The notes under the pieces were generated by a model that saw only the letters and a list, made by a program, of their open reading frames with translations, was not told the origin of the DNA and made no database searches. Of a stretch of DNA of 43,595 nt, positions 1 through 12,900 are shown one piece after another; positions within the stretch are counted from its first letter, which is position 1; every line of letters begins with the position of its first letter. Made by a program: the position numbers and the translations under genes. Source of the stretch: Oopsacas minuta (taxonomy: Eukaryota > Porifera > Hexactinellida > Lyssacinosida > Leucopsacidae). The stretch lies in contig JAKMXF010000059.1 in NCBI GenBank assembly GCA_024704765.1, positions 1 to 43,595 on the forward strand, read 5' to 3'.

Positions 1-219
1 TGGGTCCATAGGCGGAGGGTTTCTGTGCAATATTTGCACACTTTGTGAGGGCTCCATGACTTATCCTGATCGCCTAATTTAATACCAAAGTAAGCCTGAT
101 AAGCTATTTTGGTGACATCTCTAATATTAAAACGATGTTCCTTTGCCATATATTCACCACAAATATAGCAAAAGACATCAGGATCATTGAGGCAACAACA
201 TCTAATGCGTTTTGAATCA
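1..219 (-). CDS. Partial Cys-rich ORF of a repeated, unnamed invertebrate family
   Basis: Reading the minus strand from about 219 down to the left edge gives an open frame with a regular Cys pattern: CCC, then NDPDVFCYICGEYM, an Arg-rich stretch, an aromatic stretch (AYFGIKLGDQDKSW), then HKVCKYC and ETLRLW at the edge. I recognise this arrangement from multi-copy uncharacterised proteins in arthropod and cnidarian genomes that behave like mobile-element ORFs; the spaced CxxC pairs suggest zinc binding. The frame stays open further upstream, with no clear ATG, so the start is undecided. The other end lies outside the window. Function is not known, and it may be a host gene fragment rather than a transposon. 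Confidence 0.5.
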
Positions 220-625
220 ATAAAATGTTCTATGTTGTGAATAAATAGTTGTAAATGTTGATATAAACATACAAACCGAAAATATTTGTAGTATTACCTT
301 CAAATTTAAGGTTGTGTAATATCTAGAAAACTAGAGCCAATTCAGCAAAACTAATAGTATTTTCGGATACAACAACCCCGATATACCCTAAAAACACTCC
401 AACAATCTGAGCCAAGAGATAGAAATATTTTTTGTTGACCTGTGTAATCTCTGTCTGGTGCTAAATAATTATCCTCTGGAACTCGGATAAGAAGTTCCGG
501 GAAACAAAAATCAGTAGGTACGTACTAGTCGAAAGTAAGACTTATCCGAATAGGAATTGTTGTTATATTGAACGGGAACTAATTCTTTGGTTCTCAAGAA
601 ATAGAATTAACGAAGTTACGTCTTA
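220..625. other. AT-rich spacer, nothing recognised
   Basis: No coding frame, RNA gene or clear repeat is seen between the Cys-rich ORF and the mariner inverted repeat. Confidence 0.5.
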
Positions 626-1925
626 TAGGGTGTCTAATAAGTTCTGTTATATATCAATTCCCCAATTATTTCAAATTTATTCATTGTAAAGCCATGAAAC
701 CTTCTATTTTCTTAGGACTTATGTTCCTAATTACACATTACAAATATCATTCAATATAGCTTCCCTTTTTATGAATTACAGAAGTTAGTCTGCCCCGAAA
801 CTGATGGACAGCTTTTCGCAGCTCCTCCTATGGGATTTTCTGCCATTCACTCAACAAACTAACTTTGAGGGACTCCGAACTCTTGTGAGATTTCGCACAG
901 GCCCTGCACTCCAAGTTTGCCCAAACAGAATAGTCGAGTGGTTTAAATCTGGGCTTGATGGTGGCCATTCATCCTTACTTATGAAATTGATATTTTGCTC
1001 TCGGAACCAACTCTGGGTTACTTTTGAAGCATGTGCAGGCGCAGTCTTGTTGGTAAGTCCAAGGATGGTTTAGAAAGAGCTTCTCACCAGCAGACACAAT
1101 TTCAGGCTCCAAGATCAGCTCTCTGTGGGTCTAAGAGTTTATTTTAATTCCTTAGGGGCAAAAATCAGGTTTGTCCGTGAGTTTGCTGACACTCCCTCCC
1201 ATACCATCAGAGAAAGAGGCTTCTGGACTCTATCAATGTACTCGATGCTATCTGGGATATCCTGACTTCGAGAAGCAAGTATATGGTCGTTTTGACGATT
1301 GCTTGCCTCCTCAACCGTGAACAGCTTCTTATCTGAGAAGAGAATCTGATGTTCATACCAGGAGCGAATCGGGCTTTTAGTTGTATACATCTTTCGAGTC
1401 GCTTACGACATATGAAGTCGTTAAGATGGTGTACGTTTTCCTCTTATAGCACTTCATTCCTTGGTCCTCTATAACCAATTTCCGCAACGTTTCGTGATTG
1501 CCACAGAATTCACGAGACAGTCTTGCATTGAACGCCGGGGATTTCTCAGGTTCGACATCTAACACTATTCTTCTGGGCTGGTGTGCGAGCGGAACTTGGA
1601 CGACCAATTCGTTTCCTGTCAGACGCACTCCCAGTCTCTATATATCATTTTATTGTGCGATAGATCAACATGGGATTGACTTTATCATTTTTTAGCCATT
1701 TAGAATTTCACTGTTGCTAAACCCAGATTCGTGAAAAGTGACAATTTTTGAACGAATTTTTCTAACATGATTTTCTGGAAATCATCAACTTGAATGATGT
1801 ATACTTGGCATAATTCGAAAGAGCACCAAAAATGCAACAAGAAAATCCAGAAGATTACTTCATAAGTATATTAATAGCTACTGTCTAAGGCGCGAAAATG
1901 TATAACAGAACTTATTGACACCCTG
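626..1925 (-). mobile_element. mariner/maT-type transposon with both inverted repeats
   Basis: The left end (TAGGGTGTC followed by AATAAGTTCTGTTATA) matches the reverse complement of the right end (CAGGGTGTCAATAAGTTCTG), with only a few differences, and each end is bordered by TA (624-625 and 1926-1927), the usual target duplication of this superfamily. The 1300-bp length is normal for an autonomous element. The first base of the left terminus differs (T for C). The interior is a decayed transposase on the minus strand. Confidence 0.85.
783..1690 (-). pseudogene. Decayed mariner (DD37D-like) transposase
   Basis: Minus-strand pieces in several frames line up with a Tc1/mariner transposase of the maT/DD37D kind. 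The N-terminal part reads YIETGSASDRKRIGRP, a helix-turn-helix plus GRP linker. The middle has ILFSDKKLFTVEEA, where the first catalytic Asp lies in FSD, then RVQKPLSLMVWEGVSA. The end has APAHASKVTQSW, DEWPPSSPDLN and LDYSVW; the Asp before YSVW is the third acidic residue. The second Asp (normally QQDGAP) is damaged, since the codons before APAH read NKT. At least four frame changes or stops (1377-1628 and 1139-1390 are in different frames; an in-frame stop lies in KIP*EEL) make it inactive. Confidence 0.8.
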
Positions 1926-1927
1926 TA

Positions 1928-4900
1928 TACAGTTCTGTTTTTACTTTGTTTATTCACGCAGTATACTCCATGCTTAAATTCCAAGGCAGCAATACTGACA
2001 GTTAAGTTAGCACAGTGATGAACGGACGTGGTTTTCTTGAAGCTACCAGTGTATATCTGCTATGTCTGCTCGAAAATTTCAAATCTTTCAGGAAAATATT
2101 CACTATACTATAACGAATACTGTAAATCCTATTCTTGGTATTTGATTGCTATTAGTATATTCAATGGCATTGTAAAAGATGAGTTATATACATATACAAA
2201 CAATAATGTGTCCTATTCAAATCATATAATATCTTCAAATATATTCCTACGCTACCTGGGTTGTTTCAGGCTTGTACAGTAGCAACAATAGCTATCCGCT
2301 ACACATGGGACACAATTACGTCACAGGTAGCAACAGGAATGTAACTGGTGCATCTTACATTAATGAGGTGGAGCACAAGCAATTTCAGGTGGGGCACAGG
2401 CCCCACCCTTATGCCGCCTCTGGATTTGCATAAACTTTATTACCTATGGGATTATCAGTATCAGCTATAGAAGCAGTGGTTCTATCCTAAATGACTTGGC
2501 TGGGTCTATTGTAGTATATATGAACTATTTCATTAGATATCACAAATTCTTAGAATCACACTACTATAACCTGAAGGGATGCTAGCTTTTCTTCTGTATT
2601 TCTCAGATAAATATTCTACTCATTGGAACTAAAGATTTTTGATATGAAATCTCTGAAGATTATAACGCAATTTTAACAATACCGTATATGGTATTATTGA
2701 TGACAGCGCAAAATTCTTCGGACTTATCATATCAAAATGTATTATCAGGATGTGGGAAGGCGGATATATACTCTACGTGTTTGGTTATAGCAAAAATACG
2801 CAACCCTCAATCCCTACTATAACTCTGAAACAAGCAAACTTAGGCATGAAGAATTTGTTATATTTTGGGCGGCAATGTCCTAAGAAAATATTGTATAAAT
2901 TTTGAAACTATAAGTGCATTAATTAACATATTAAAGACTTTTCATTTTAGAGCATTTCTTTGACATAATTGGTATGTAAGGAAGCAGATGACTTCATTTT
3001 ATCCTGGATTTATTTTTACTTTTTTGTTTTGCAAACCAGTATATCTTATGATAAATAAATTAGTGTTAAAAATAAATTTTGATTTTATACCGAATATTGA
3101 TTCCTTCAATCAGGCCCGATGCTATTTTTAGTGACCACCCCTGCTTTTTTGTATAGAGTGCTATGGTACGTTATGGGAACATAGTTCGCATGCTATCGAA
3201 CGAGTTCAGTACTAGATCAATACTTGAATACCCTACTACCTGATATCTCCAATTGTAAACTCTAGTTGACTTGTTTATTCAAATACTACAATGTTAAATG
3301 AATCACAGTGATAAATTGAAATTAAATCTTTATTATAATTAATCTAAATTTTAATTGCTTTAATTTTAGTAAAAACTAAATAATGCATGGAATTCCGAAA
3401 GAAATTGTTTAAGTCAAAGGACGGAGTAGTATATAATTCATTATGTTAAAGGTCCTGCGACTATGATACATTTTATGTGGATAAAATTTTACTATAATAC
3501 ATTTTGCACAAATCACCACCGATTATGATCAGGGCACTTTTAGCTAAATAGGTGGGTAAACTCCAGTCAGTCGAAGTCTTTGCTTGGCAGCCACAAATTA
3601 ACAGAAACTTGTTAATTTGGATATATGTTGCTCAGCCACTCCAACTCTCATAAGTTTTTACAGACAGGTAAAATATTCTATACTATAAAATATTTATGGC
3701 GATCGATGTGTATACCAATTATGCTTGTATGACTATGTCCAGAATTGAATGAAGAAAGTTCCCTCAAGGCTGTTTCTTATCTTATAGCGGGAAACAACTG
3801 GCCTGGAGCGGACAAGTTTGAGTATTGATACCTATGACGTAATTATGACCTAATTATCACTTTTATGGATTTTCGAAAACTCACATTATTGCTACTTCTC
3901 AGAAAATTTAAATGATGGTAGTTAAATTTTAATCACAGGTATCGCTCAATAAGCCATATCGACTGAAGTAATCACTTTGACCAAATGTAAATTCATTATG
4001 GATATATCCCATAATAATGACTGTGAAAATAATCAATCTTTATTATTTCTAATTACCGATGCACGAAGTCCCAAGATTATTAACCAATATCACAGAAACA
4101 GTTCCAGTATCACCACAAATGGCCATTTAATGTAATTTGTAAGGATTATGGATAACACAAATCTACATTCACGCTATATTTAAACTCGAGGAATGTTGTG
4201 CCGAGTATATTCCGTCGATATTTAGCTATATCCTCCTTCAGCTAAATCTATGCCGCCCAAGCTGTGGTCAGTCAACTAGCAAGTGAAGCGAGCTAGTGTA
4301 GTATAAATCTGAGAAAGTATTCTCGTGAGCTTTCTACACTTGCTAAGCAAAATTAAAACAGCACTTGTTTTCTAGCAAGTGTCGGGTTCCATTCTGGCAA
4401 CGCAAACGTATTATAGGATATTTCGATTACAAGCCTATCAATGATTGTCCCCAGATCCTCCAATCGGATCCTAGTAATAAGTGAGCAAAGAGGAATTGAC
4501 CACAAAGTGTGCGGACATTTGAGATCTAGTCATATAACATTATGTATCTCAAGATTATTTTGTTCCTAGTAACATACACAATAGATAAGACAGGGGATTT
4601 GAAAATTGAATGGCCCACAAGTGGAAAATATGAAAATCACAGTAACAAATCCCCACCATTGAACTATAAGGTAAGGACTAGGGGAAAATGGGGATTACCA
4701 TTCATAATTGCATTACCTGGAAAATACAAACAACAAAGCCGAGCATTAAGTGCTTCTTTGAGGGCGCTATTGCTCTGGGCTCCCGAGTTGAATTGAGAAC
4801 CGTGCTCCCACCTACGCTCCTTACCCAAAAAAAGAGCTCACTAGGCCAGTCCAAGAAATGGAGCGCGCTCCTTTCATTCTTTCAGAATTATATTAGATTT
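1928..4900. other. Long non-coding stretch
   Basis: About 3 kb without a credible gene; open frames here have no family signature. Two repeats stand out: a hAT-like terminus ending at 2422, and at about 2700-2830 a degraded relative of the palindromic repeat at 18230-18500 (shared CATATCAAAATGTATTATC type core). Confidence 0.45.
2365..2422 (-). repeat. Terminus resembling a ZMYM-type hAT inverted repeat
   Basis: Read on the minus strand the stretch begins CAGAGGCGGCATAAGGGTGG and continues with GGCCTGTGCCCCACC. hAT elements of the ZMYM/DUF4371 group commonly end in CAGAGGCGG followed by G/C-rich sequence. I did not find the matching left end or a transposase next to it, so this is probably a solo end or a fragment. 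Confidence 0.35.
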
Positions 4901-4909
4901 GTAACTTAA

Positions 4910-5950
4910 GTTATCAGGATTGAATTCTCCCATTCTATATACGGGATATTACTAAATCGGCACCATCAAACCATTTCAATGAATTGTGATTTATATAAAA
5001 TTCTCCCAGCATCCAATATTTATAGCAAGAATACTAATTTGATGCAGAATTACAATGAAATTTGTAAATTGCTTATAGTTAAAAAGAAGCGCGCTCCTTC
5101 AAAAATGGAGCCCCACTCTACCTTCGGCCATGCCCTCTCTGGTAAACTCGTGCACTAAAGCATGCTACGGACTCTTGGGTTAAACTTCAAGGTGGAAATT
5201 CCGGCACACTTTGCCTGCAAATTACCACAATATTTTGTAACCTCACCCAAAAATCAGAGATAAAGCTTACATTGATCCACTGACCTAAGAAATAATTCCA
5301 GTGTAGGAAATGCAGTGTCATCCTGAGGCCTTAGTGGCGTTTCGGGCCGATAACCCTTCCATTTTGAAGGCGTATCGGCCGATACACCTTTAGTTGTAGA
5401 ATTGACCATCCAAGTTATAATATCAAAGATTATCATACGATTTCCGGTCGATGGCTCCATTGATCCAATTTTTGATAACTTCTAGTTGTTAGTTCTAATA
5501 TTTTACTATAAATGCATAAAATATGCAAGGGTGATCAACCGAATACGGCCAGGAAAATGTGTCATTTTATGACATCAAAAGGTGGTGCTGAAATCTCTAT
5601 TTGGGTGCGGGAATTGGTTAAAACGCAGTGGTAAATTAACGTGTTCTTTTGTTACGGATGTAACACTTCTGCCGTAATCGGTTATGTTGTAGCAATTATA
5701 GCTTTTTGTCCAAGGGCTGCGCCCCGACACTAGTAGAAGACATACAACACTGTAGACGCCCAGCTGCAGTGGCGTCGTGTATGTGACTGGAGGCCCCCCG
5801 TTAATCTCCGAGCTCCACATCATATCTCATGAAGACAAGAAAAACAACTTTCTGTGTCAATTGCTGCTTAAACGTTATTTCTTTCAATTGTTTCTCTCCT
5901 GGACCTTTACTGATCATTTACAGCGCCCATATACTTTGAAATCCTCTGGC
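4910..5950. other. Spacer with short GC-richer patches, no gene called
   Basis: Repeated GCGCGCTCCTT-like words occur near 4860 and 5090, and a hAT-like CAGTGGCG word followed by GGAGGCCCCCC lies at 5765-5800. The open frames at 5254-5460 and 5575-5823 on the minus strand show no recognisable domain. I cannot assign this stretch. Confidence 0.35.
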
Positions 5951-6489
5951 GGATAACATCTAGAAATTGTTAACAGCCAGATAAAATTTGTAACCCCTAT
6001 TTATCAAAGCCACATAAGGCCACTGCGGCCCCAGCTGGATGGTTATACCCAACTTCAAATTTATGAATCTGCCACAGGGCACGCTTCTACTAAACCTGTA
6101 ACAACATCTTGTGCATAGTCCTGCCCCCTGGTAACTTAGTGCCTCCTTGAGCATTTCGAAATTATGAATAATACCTACCCAGGTGCTTAGGTATCATTCA
6201 GAATTTCGTCGGCTAGCTAAATTTCCTGACAGTTGACAGCACTGTATAGATAAATCTCCGAACGTCGCTCATCAGACGCTCCTGTGCCAGAACAACGTTA
6301 ACAATGTGACACATGGGCTACTGCCCCAGGCCCCTTCGACTTTTGGACGACTCTAATTAAAATCTGGCCTAGTACGATGTATGTATATTTCCCATAGAGT
6401 TTGGCTCTAAGTTCATTCTTAAAACACATCCTTGAAAAATTTGACAATAGTTGCAGTGCAAATGTCAGCAACTACATAAAAGCTAATTA

Positions 6490-6600
6490 ATCAATATGGA
6501 ACTCCAAGGCTTGCTTCCAATGCAGCAAAGGCAGATGACTAGCTACTCCTTATTGGAGGCATCCGTACCCTCATCGCACATGATGAAGGAGAAACTAGAT
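6490..6600 (-). pseudogene. hAT transposase scrap (DUF4371-like)
   Basis: The minus strand contains FIMCDEGTDASNKE, then a stop, then LVICLCCIG. This matches the catalytic-Asp segment of ZMYM1/DUF4371-type hAT transposases, in which a DExTDxSNxEQ motif is followed by a beta strand. Only this short piece is recognisable. The minus-strand frame at 5960-6154 may belong to the same element but carries no motif I can name. Confidence 0.45.
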
Positions 6601-6659
6601 TCTTAGATGGATCGCGAATGCCCTGCAGCACTGACAGCTTTCAGAAGCTAGTTCTGTAT

Positions 6660-7366
6660 ATTAAGCGAAATGTTTTGTTAGTCTTCTCTTTGATCCACTT
6701 AGCAGGACGAGGATCGACCCTTCCACACAAGCATATTTAGTTGACTTAAGTTCGAGTTCATATCATCATCTCCATGTAGCGGTAACCTTTGCCTGGCAAA
6801 AACGAATTGGAAATAATCATCAGATGACAATCGTCGTTTTTTTCTTTTGCAGTGAATGCAGGGATTACAGCAATTTCATAACATCAGGGCAAGAACGAGG
6901 TAGAATAATTGACATCTGAAACGCTTCCTTGTGCAATTCGGATGACGCATGCTTTTGAAAGCGATCGTTGCGTCTTTACAATACCGAAATCCTTCCTGGT
7001 GAACGATGGGTCAGCTCTCTTGGTATTTATTTTCTTCGCTTGTAGCGACTTCACATACAAGTGGGTGAAAACAATATCCTTCTCAAACATAGGTTAACCA
7101 AGACCAAATTTTGAAATATTATGATTGAGAGGTTCTCATCTTTGGATTGACCTTCCCTAATTCACTCTTTGGGAAGGGGGATGAAGGGTCAGGACGGAAC
7201 GCCTTGTCTGGAAAGTCTGGAAAGCTCCCATCTGCGGAAAGTGAAGAGAAATCCATTTATTCTAACATCAACTTAGCAAGTACTTATTGAAAGAAATATC
7301 ATAAGATAGAATGTAGTATTCCAAAAATAGTGACAAATGAAATGCAAACTTTCGAATATAGTTTTA
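6660..7366. other. Spacer left of the RAG1-like elements
   Basis: Open frames exist on both strands at 6884-7097, but they mirror each other and neither has a recognisable motif. Nothing else is seen before the outer RAG1-like terminus at 7367. Confidence 0.4.
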
Positions 7367-7378
7367 TACAGTGGCTTA
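7367..7378. repeat. Left inverted repeat of the outer RAG1-like element
   Basis: TACAGTGGCTTA pairs with 13969-13980. The first base differs from the heptamer consensus CACAGTG. Confidence 0.65.
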
Positions 7379-9888
7379 AAATGGGAGTTAGTAAAAGAAT
7401 GGGTACTTTCATTTGAAAGAGACATATATGATGTATTATCAGTATATAGGTTATGATATGCTAAGGATCATTTGATGCATTCAAAATTTTCAAAAGGTTA
7501 CTTTATATCATGTTCTGACGTCATAGATTTATGCTGAATTTTGTTTTAACAATGTTACCCCTATAAATTGTATTACTTGGGTATAGTATTTTATATCCAT
7601 GGAAGCTATTACAACTGTTAGAATTTCAAAATTACTTATGATATTCATAAAATGACGTCATAAACAATTTTTTCATAAGATTGCTTTTGTACTTCATACT
7701 TCTAAATGCGTTTTTAGAATTTATTTATATCTTTTTGCTATTATATATATCAATTCTAACAATTTCTGTACAAAAACAATAAGTGCTTATATTAAACGAT
7801 GTTTTATTTTGTATTATTTATTTGCTAACATTCAGCAAACTAAGTTGGTACAATATCGTATCAATAATAAGGTCCTTGACGCTACTATCAATAGATGATT
7901 CTAATAAATCTGTTGCATTGTCTCTACAGCACTTAGCTCTTCGGGTATGACCGTGTTCTTCGCACTTTTCACATACCACTGTCGACCGATATTTCATTAA
8001 CACAAGATCGCATTCAGATGAAAGTCTGACAAATATATTCACGACATTATCCTCGAAGTTTTCCTTGCTAGATTTTCTCTATATTTCTGAATAATTTGTT
8101 GCAGGCTTCTGATCCTTCTTCGCTAAAGCATTTCAATCCATACCCAAATTTCATCTCTCTCAGTATTTCTTCAGAATGGGCTAGTAATTTATGTAAAGTC
8201 GGTGTAATGTTCACCCACAGGAAGGATTGAAGAATAAAGAGATAGGTGTCTGAATTCATGATTCTCAGAATGACAGATAATTTTTGTGCAATTTACAAAG
8301 GGAGTCCCTATGATCAATCTTAACCAGAGACATTGCGCATTCAATAAACTTGGAAATGTTTGCAAAAGCTCTTTCAGCCACACCACAAGTGGAAGTAGTG
8401 CCTCCTTTTGGATCTGGTTGGCCAATACTTAGACCTGTTACGTCTTGAATTATGGTTCGCACATCCGTCATATAGTCTTTAATTTCTTTTGATGATGGTG
8501 ACTACGTGAGTTTATTACAATTCAGTGGTACACAAGTAAATTAAACCATCTAAAAATGCACGTATGGAAAAGTAAGGGAGAAGCATGTAGAATATCTATT
8601 GTTGATAATGGTCAGTCAGTCTGGTTAAATCTTTGATTAGTTGGTAATGAAAAGAAAACATCCATTTCTTCCAGTTCTCCAAATAATTGAATGGTGTCTG
8701 AAATGTTTCTATTGATGAGATAGCCTTGCAAAATTAAATCAACGATCTTTTAGTTCTTTCTGTGTTGCAGTACATAGTTGGCAACTTGCACCTCCAGCAC
8801 CTTAGAGAATTCTTGCCATTTTACCATCAAGTATTGATCAGGCAATATCGACAAATATATATTTATCATCAGCAAAATAGAACCTTGGTTCTTCATTTGA
8901 TCTGTTTCGGATTGATGTTATCTTTCATAAATTGACGAAAATTGCCATGATTATCTGTGGCAGCAAGAAGGAAGATCGGACGTTGGGAGAATGGAGAAAT
9001 CGGGCAGTTGTTTTTCCAAAGTTCCTTTCTACTAGAATATACAATGTGTACTGTTTTAAAGCAAAATAGGATGAACGATTTGGTAAACGTATTCGTATTT
9101 GGTTGATTATATATGGTAGGCTATCCAGATTCGTCTAAACCATCAGCAATCTGAAATCGGAGAGGAAAATCCTCATTTGAAGGGGACAGTAGAGTGGGCA
9201 TAAATCTACTAAATTCATGGTAGACAAATTGAGCGTATGGTACACACACACTAACTGGGGCAGTAGGATTCGAGAATTGTTGAATCATACTTCGTAGTAC
9301 TAAATTATTTCTATGATCGGCCACTCTCTGATATGTAAGAAAGTGAATTTCATTAGATAACAAATGTTGTCGTGGTAGATTATAGTTCCTCTTGCCAATC
9401 TCTGGTAGATCCAAAAGAAATAATGCCTTGTCCACATCTAATTCTTTGGTTTTGGATGCACGCCCGAATTGAGCAGATAATTTTCCTTGCACAATTGATT
9501 TCGATACCCTTACTACTTATCGATTGTCTCCTTCATTGCATAACAATTGCAAAGTAAGAACTGCAATTGAATTTTAGAAATGTTGTCGATTACCGAGATG
9601 GACCTGATAGACTCAAGGGCACCAGAGATGCAGGAACGCTGATATTGCTATGAAAGATTGATAAGTTCTTTCTTTTGGCGCACCGACTTAGTTTTTTGGG
9701 GGCTTGTAAAGCTATAAATAATTCTGGGGAACTTTCCGAATGCCACCAATCTCCATACAAAGATACAAGTGAATTCTTTGAAGTTCTAATAATATCTCGT
9801 ATTCCACGTATAATCAATTCAAGTTTAGCTTGCTTGGCATGGTCTAATCCATGTAGATCGCTATGATAACAGAGAGTTGTTTGGACGC

Positions 9889-9904
9889 AATTGCACAGTG
9901 GCAC
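9889..9904 (+). repeat. Left target duplication and inverted repeat, inner element
   Basis: AATTG (9889-9893) is followed by CACAGTGGCAC (9894-9904). The duplication matches 13194-13198 exactly. No consensus nonamer (ACAAAAACC) is seen at 12 or 23 bp from the heptamer. Confidence 0.9.
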
Positions 9905-12900
9905 ACCCCCTGGAAATTGGTCAAAATTTCAATCCGATATTTAGTAACCATTTAAAGTTCATTGGAAAGAGAAATATCCAATTACTTGAAAAGTCTAAAA
10001 TTGTTGTGATCCATCATTTAGTTTAGGAACAACTGGAATGTATATAAGCATTACAATTTCTTGCTCAGAAATTATTCCTGAAAACCACAGATATTCATTC
10101 ATATCAATGAACTTAAATTCCAGTATCTAAGCAACTAATGCATTCCAAAGACTTCATTCCATTGCATTTTCGACTACTCTCTTATTATTGTGATAATATA
10201 AGCGGAGTCAAATAATAAATCCTTACAATAGTTCAAATATTTTGATAATTTTTCTGGTTAGATATTTCTGTCGTCACTCAACTTCGAAGTCTCATAACTT
10301 CATCTGTTGCGTTCTGTCAAGTTGTCCCCTGAGTTTTATAGCATAGCATTTTTCATTCTCTTTAAAATATAACAATTTCCAGGTTCCCGAAAATTCGCGC
10401 AAAAATAGTTTCAATCACATAAACTTTTGAATTTGTCTAATATTTTAAATAATTCTCTTTTCAAAATTTCATATAAATATTATGGTTGCTTAGCGATATA
10501 ATCAAAACGTAAAGTTATTTACAATTTTATGTTTGTGTTACAAAATTCAGCTTGTAATTAATATAAATAATTGTTCTCATCACGTATTTTTACAAAGATT
10601 CCATTAAAAAATCATCACTCTTCTACTGTGAGAAAAGTTTCGTCAAAAGTCCCTTAATTCTTAGATTTCAGAATGTATTTTATAAGCTTATAGACAAACA
10701 TGCATATATGTAAACTCTTACTTTTTGCCCTGTAATTACAATATTGTTAATAAATAATAGATTAATTATCTAGAAAATGAATAACCTTCAAGCTTTTCAG
10801 TTTTATTGTGAGCATAAATTACTTAGCACTCGTTCAATCGCAGACCAATTTATTTCAACTCATGGTTTTGATCGAGATCAGCAAAATTTCCTTCGTCTGA
10901 AGTTCAATGATATTCATAAAGAGAGAGCCTCTTTCATAAATATTCGGACCTTGATACTTGGAATTCCATGTGCTTCTGTCCTCTGCCAAAGAAGTTTAAG
11001 TTAAGTGCCTCTTCTTCATTAGCCACTAACTCTGAAGAAGACTTTTTCTATCAAAAAAGAAATCGTTCGCTGACTTAACGACCAAAGGTTGAGAAATCTG
11101 CTCTCTTCTCTTAAGTCTCACCTCGAATCAGTCGCTGAAAACGAGTATGTATCTCCAAAGACAATACTTTGTTGTAATGAAGAGCAGGACATGAATAGTG
11201 CCAATGTTTGTAAAGAGATACTCGAGAAGGGAAACTCATCTCCTATCTATCCACAATTATCACTTGATAAATCTGCCTTTCTTTTCGATTCACTTGAGAT
11301 CGGTAAATAAAGTATTTAGAACTTCGGCGTACCTTACTATCTGAAGATCTCAAGTTACCAGGCTACAATAGTGTAGCTAAACATCGGGCTCAAATTAATT
11401 TGCTGGATGAGGTGCGTATAATTCATAGAGAATTTCCATGTGGAGTAGGTATTTCTTACACCAGACTACTCACCCAACAGTTGAACGAATTGTATCTAAC
11501 TTAAGTCCTGATAACCTTGCCTATGAGCTTCAAGTTCGACTATCCGATGGCTTAGATGGATCTGGGTGTCATCGAGTTTACCAGCAAGCTATATCTAACC
11601 CTGACCTCTCGACTAAAACTTTCATTTGATTTGGTTTCAAAGTTAACTCAATCATAATGCAAATGATCATATCCTATGGAAACCTTATCATCCTAATTCG
11701 CCATTTTGCACTCGACCAGTTGCCCTCTTAGGCCTTCCAGAAAATGAAGAGAGAGTCAACTTTTTGATGGACTCATCAATAAATAACGAAACTTCAATTA
11801 TTGAAGAGACTGGCTTGTGTTTACACAATGGCAATGCAGAGGTCCAGATCATAAGATCTCATTTCGATACAAAGATGGCAAAAATCTTAAGCGATGCTGG
11901 TGGTGCTAATTGTCAAATGTGTACTGCAACGTTGCAATAGATACACGATGCTAGCATAGTTCAAAATGGCTTCCCATAAATAGGACTATCCGTGATGCAT
12001 GTGATGTATTTGATGAGGTTGATGAGGAAGAACTTTTATCTTTGCCAACAAATCAAAGATTCAATTTAACACACAATCCGATCTCAGAAAAAGATATCAT
12101 GTCAGCTACCCTCTACATGCATATTTGAATACATTTAGTTGGTTCCTATTATTGATTTGCCATTTACAGTGTGGTGCTATTCAAAAATGGTCACCAACTT
12201 CCCCAATAATTCTTGGATCAATAATTTATTACTAGCCTTATTGAAGAAAAACTTAGTATATCAATTGACACACCATAAGTTCAAGGCGAACCACCACATT
12301 CGGAAATGTTGTCCAGAGATGCTTCACACGTAGCAATGATGTTGTGCAAGATTTTCCCTATTGCATATTGACGGTTGTTCCTCAAGAGACACATCAAGTT
12401 GTCACTACAATCTTTAATAATTTGAGTGCTATCCTGAGATTGTACAATAGCAACAGGAAAGTGGACACTGAAGGCCTTGATAATGTATGCCGAGAGACTT
12501 ATGAATCTATTTTAATCAATTTTTCATGAGCACATGTAACCTCTACTCTACATAAACTTCTAGCCCGTGGACTACAAATAGTTGCAAATCATAATGATGG
12601 GTTTGGCTTAGAAGATTTGTCTGAAGAATGCTTTGAATTTTGTAATAAATTGGCCAGGCGATACCGTGAGAGACTCTCAAGAACATTTTGCTTTGAGGAC
12701 AACGTTTAAGACGTGTCCGTCAGGATTATTATTCAAAGTGATCCAATATTAGCGTCATTTCGTAACATTATCAAAAACGATTCGGAGCCAGATCTATCTG
12801 AGATAAAGAGCTGTCAAGATATTTTGATGAATTCTCTAATCATAAATACGTTATAGTTTGTAGTTCAATGAACGGTAGGTCATTTTAACAAGAAATATGG

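Noticed and set aside
4542-4909. Two overlapping plus-strand open frames
   Set aside because: They share the same DNA in different frames, have no motif, and lie in repeat-like sequence; likely chance.
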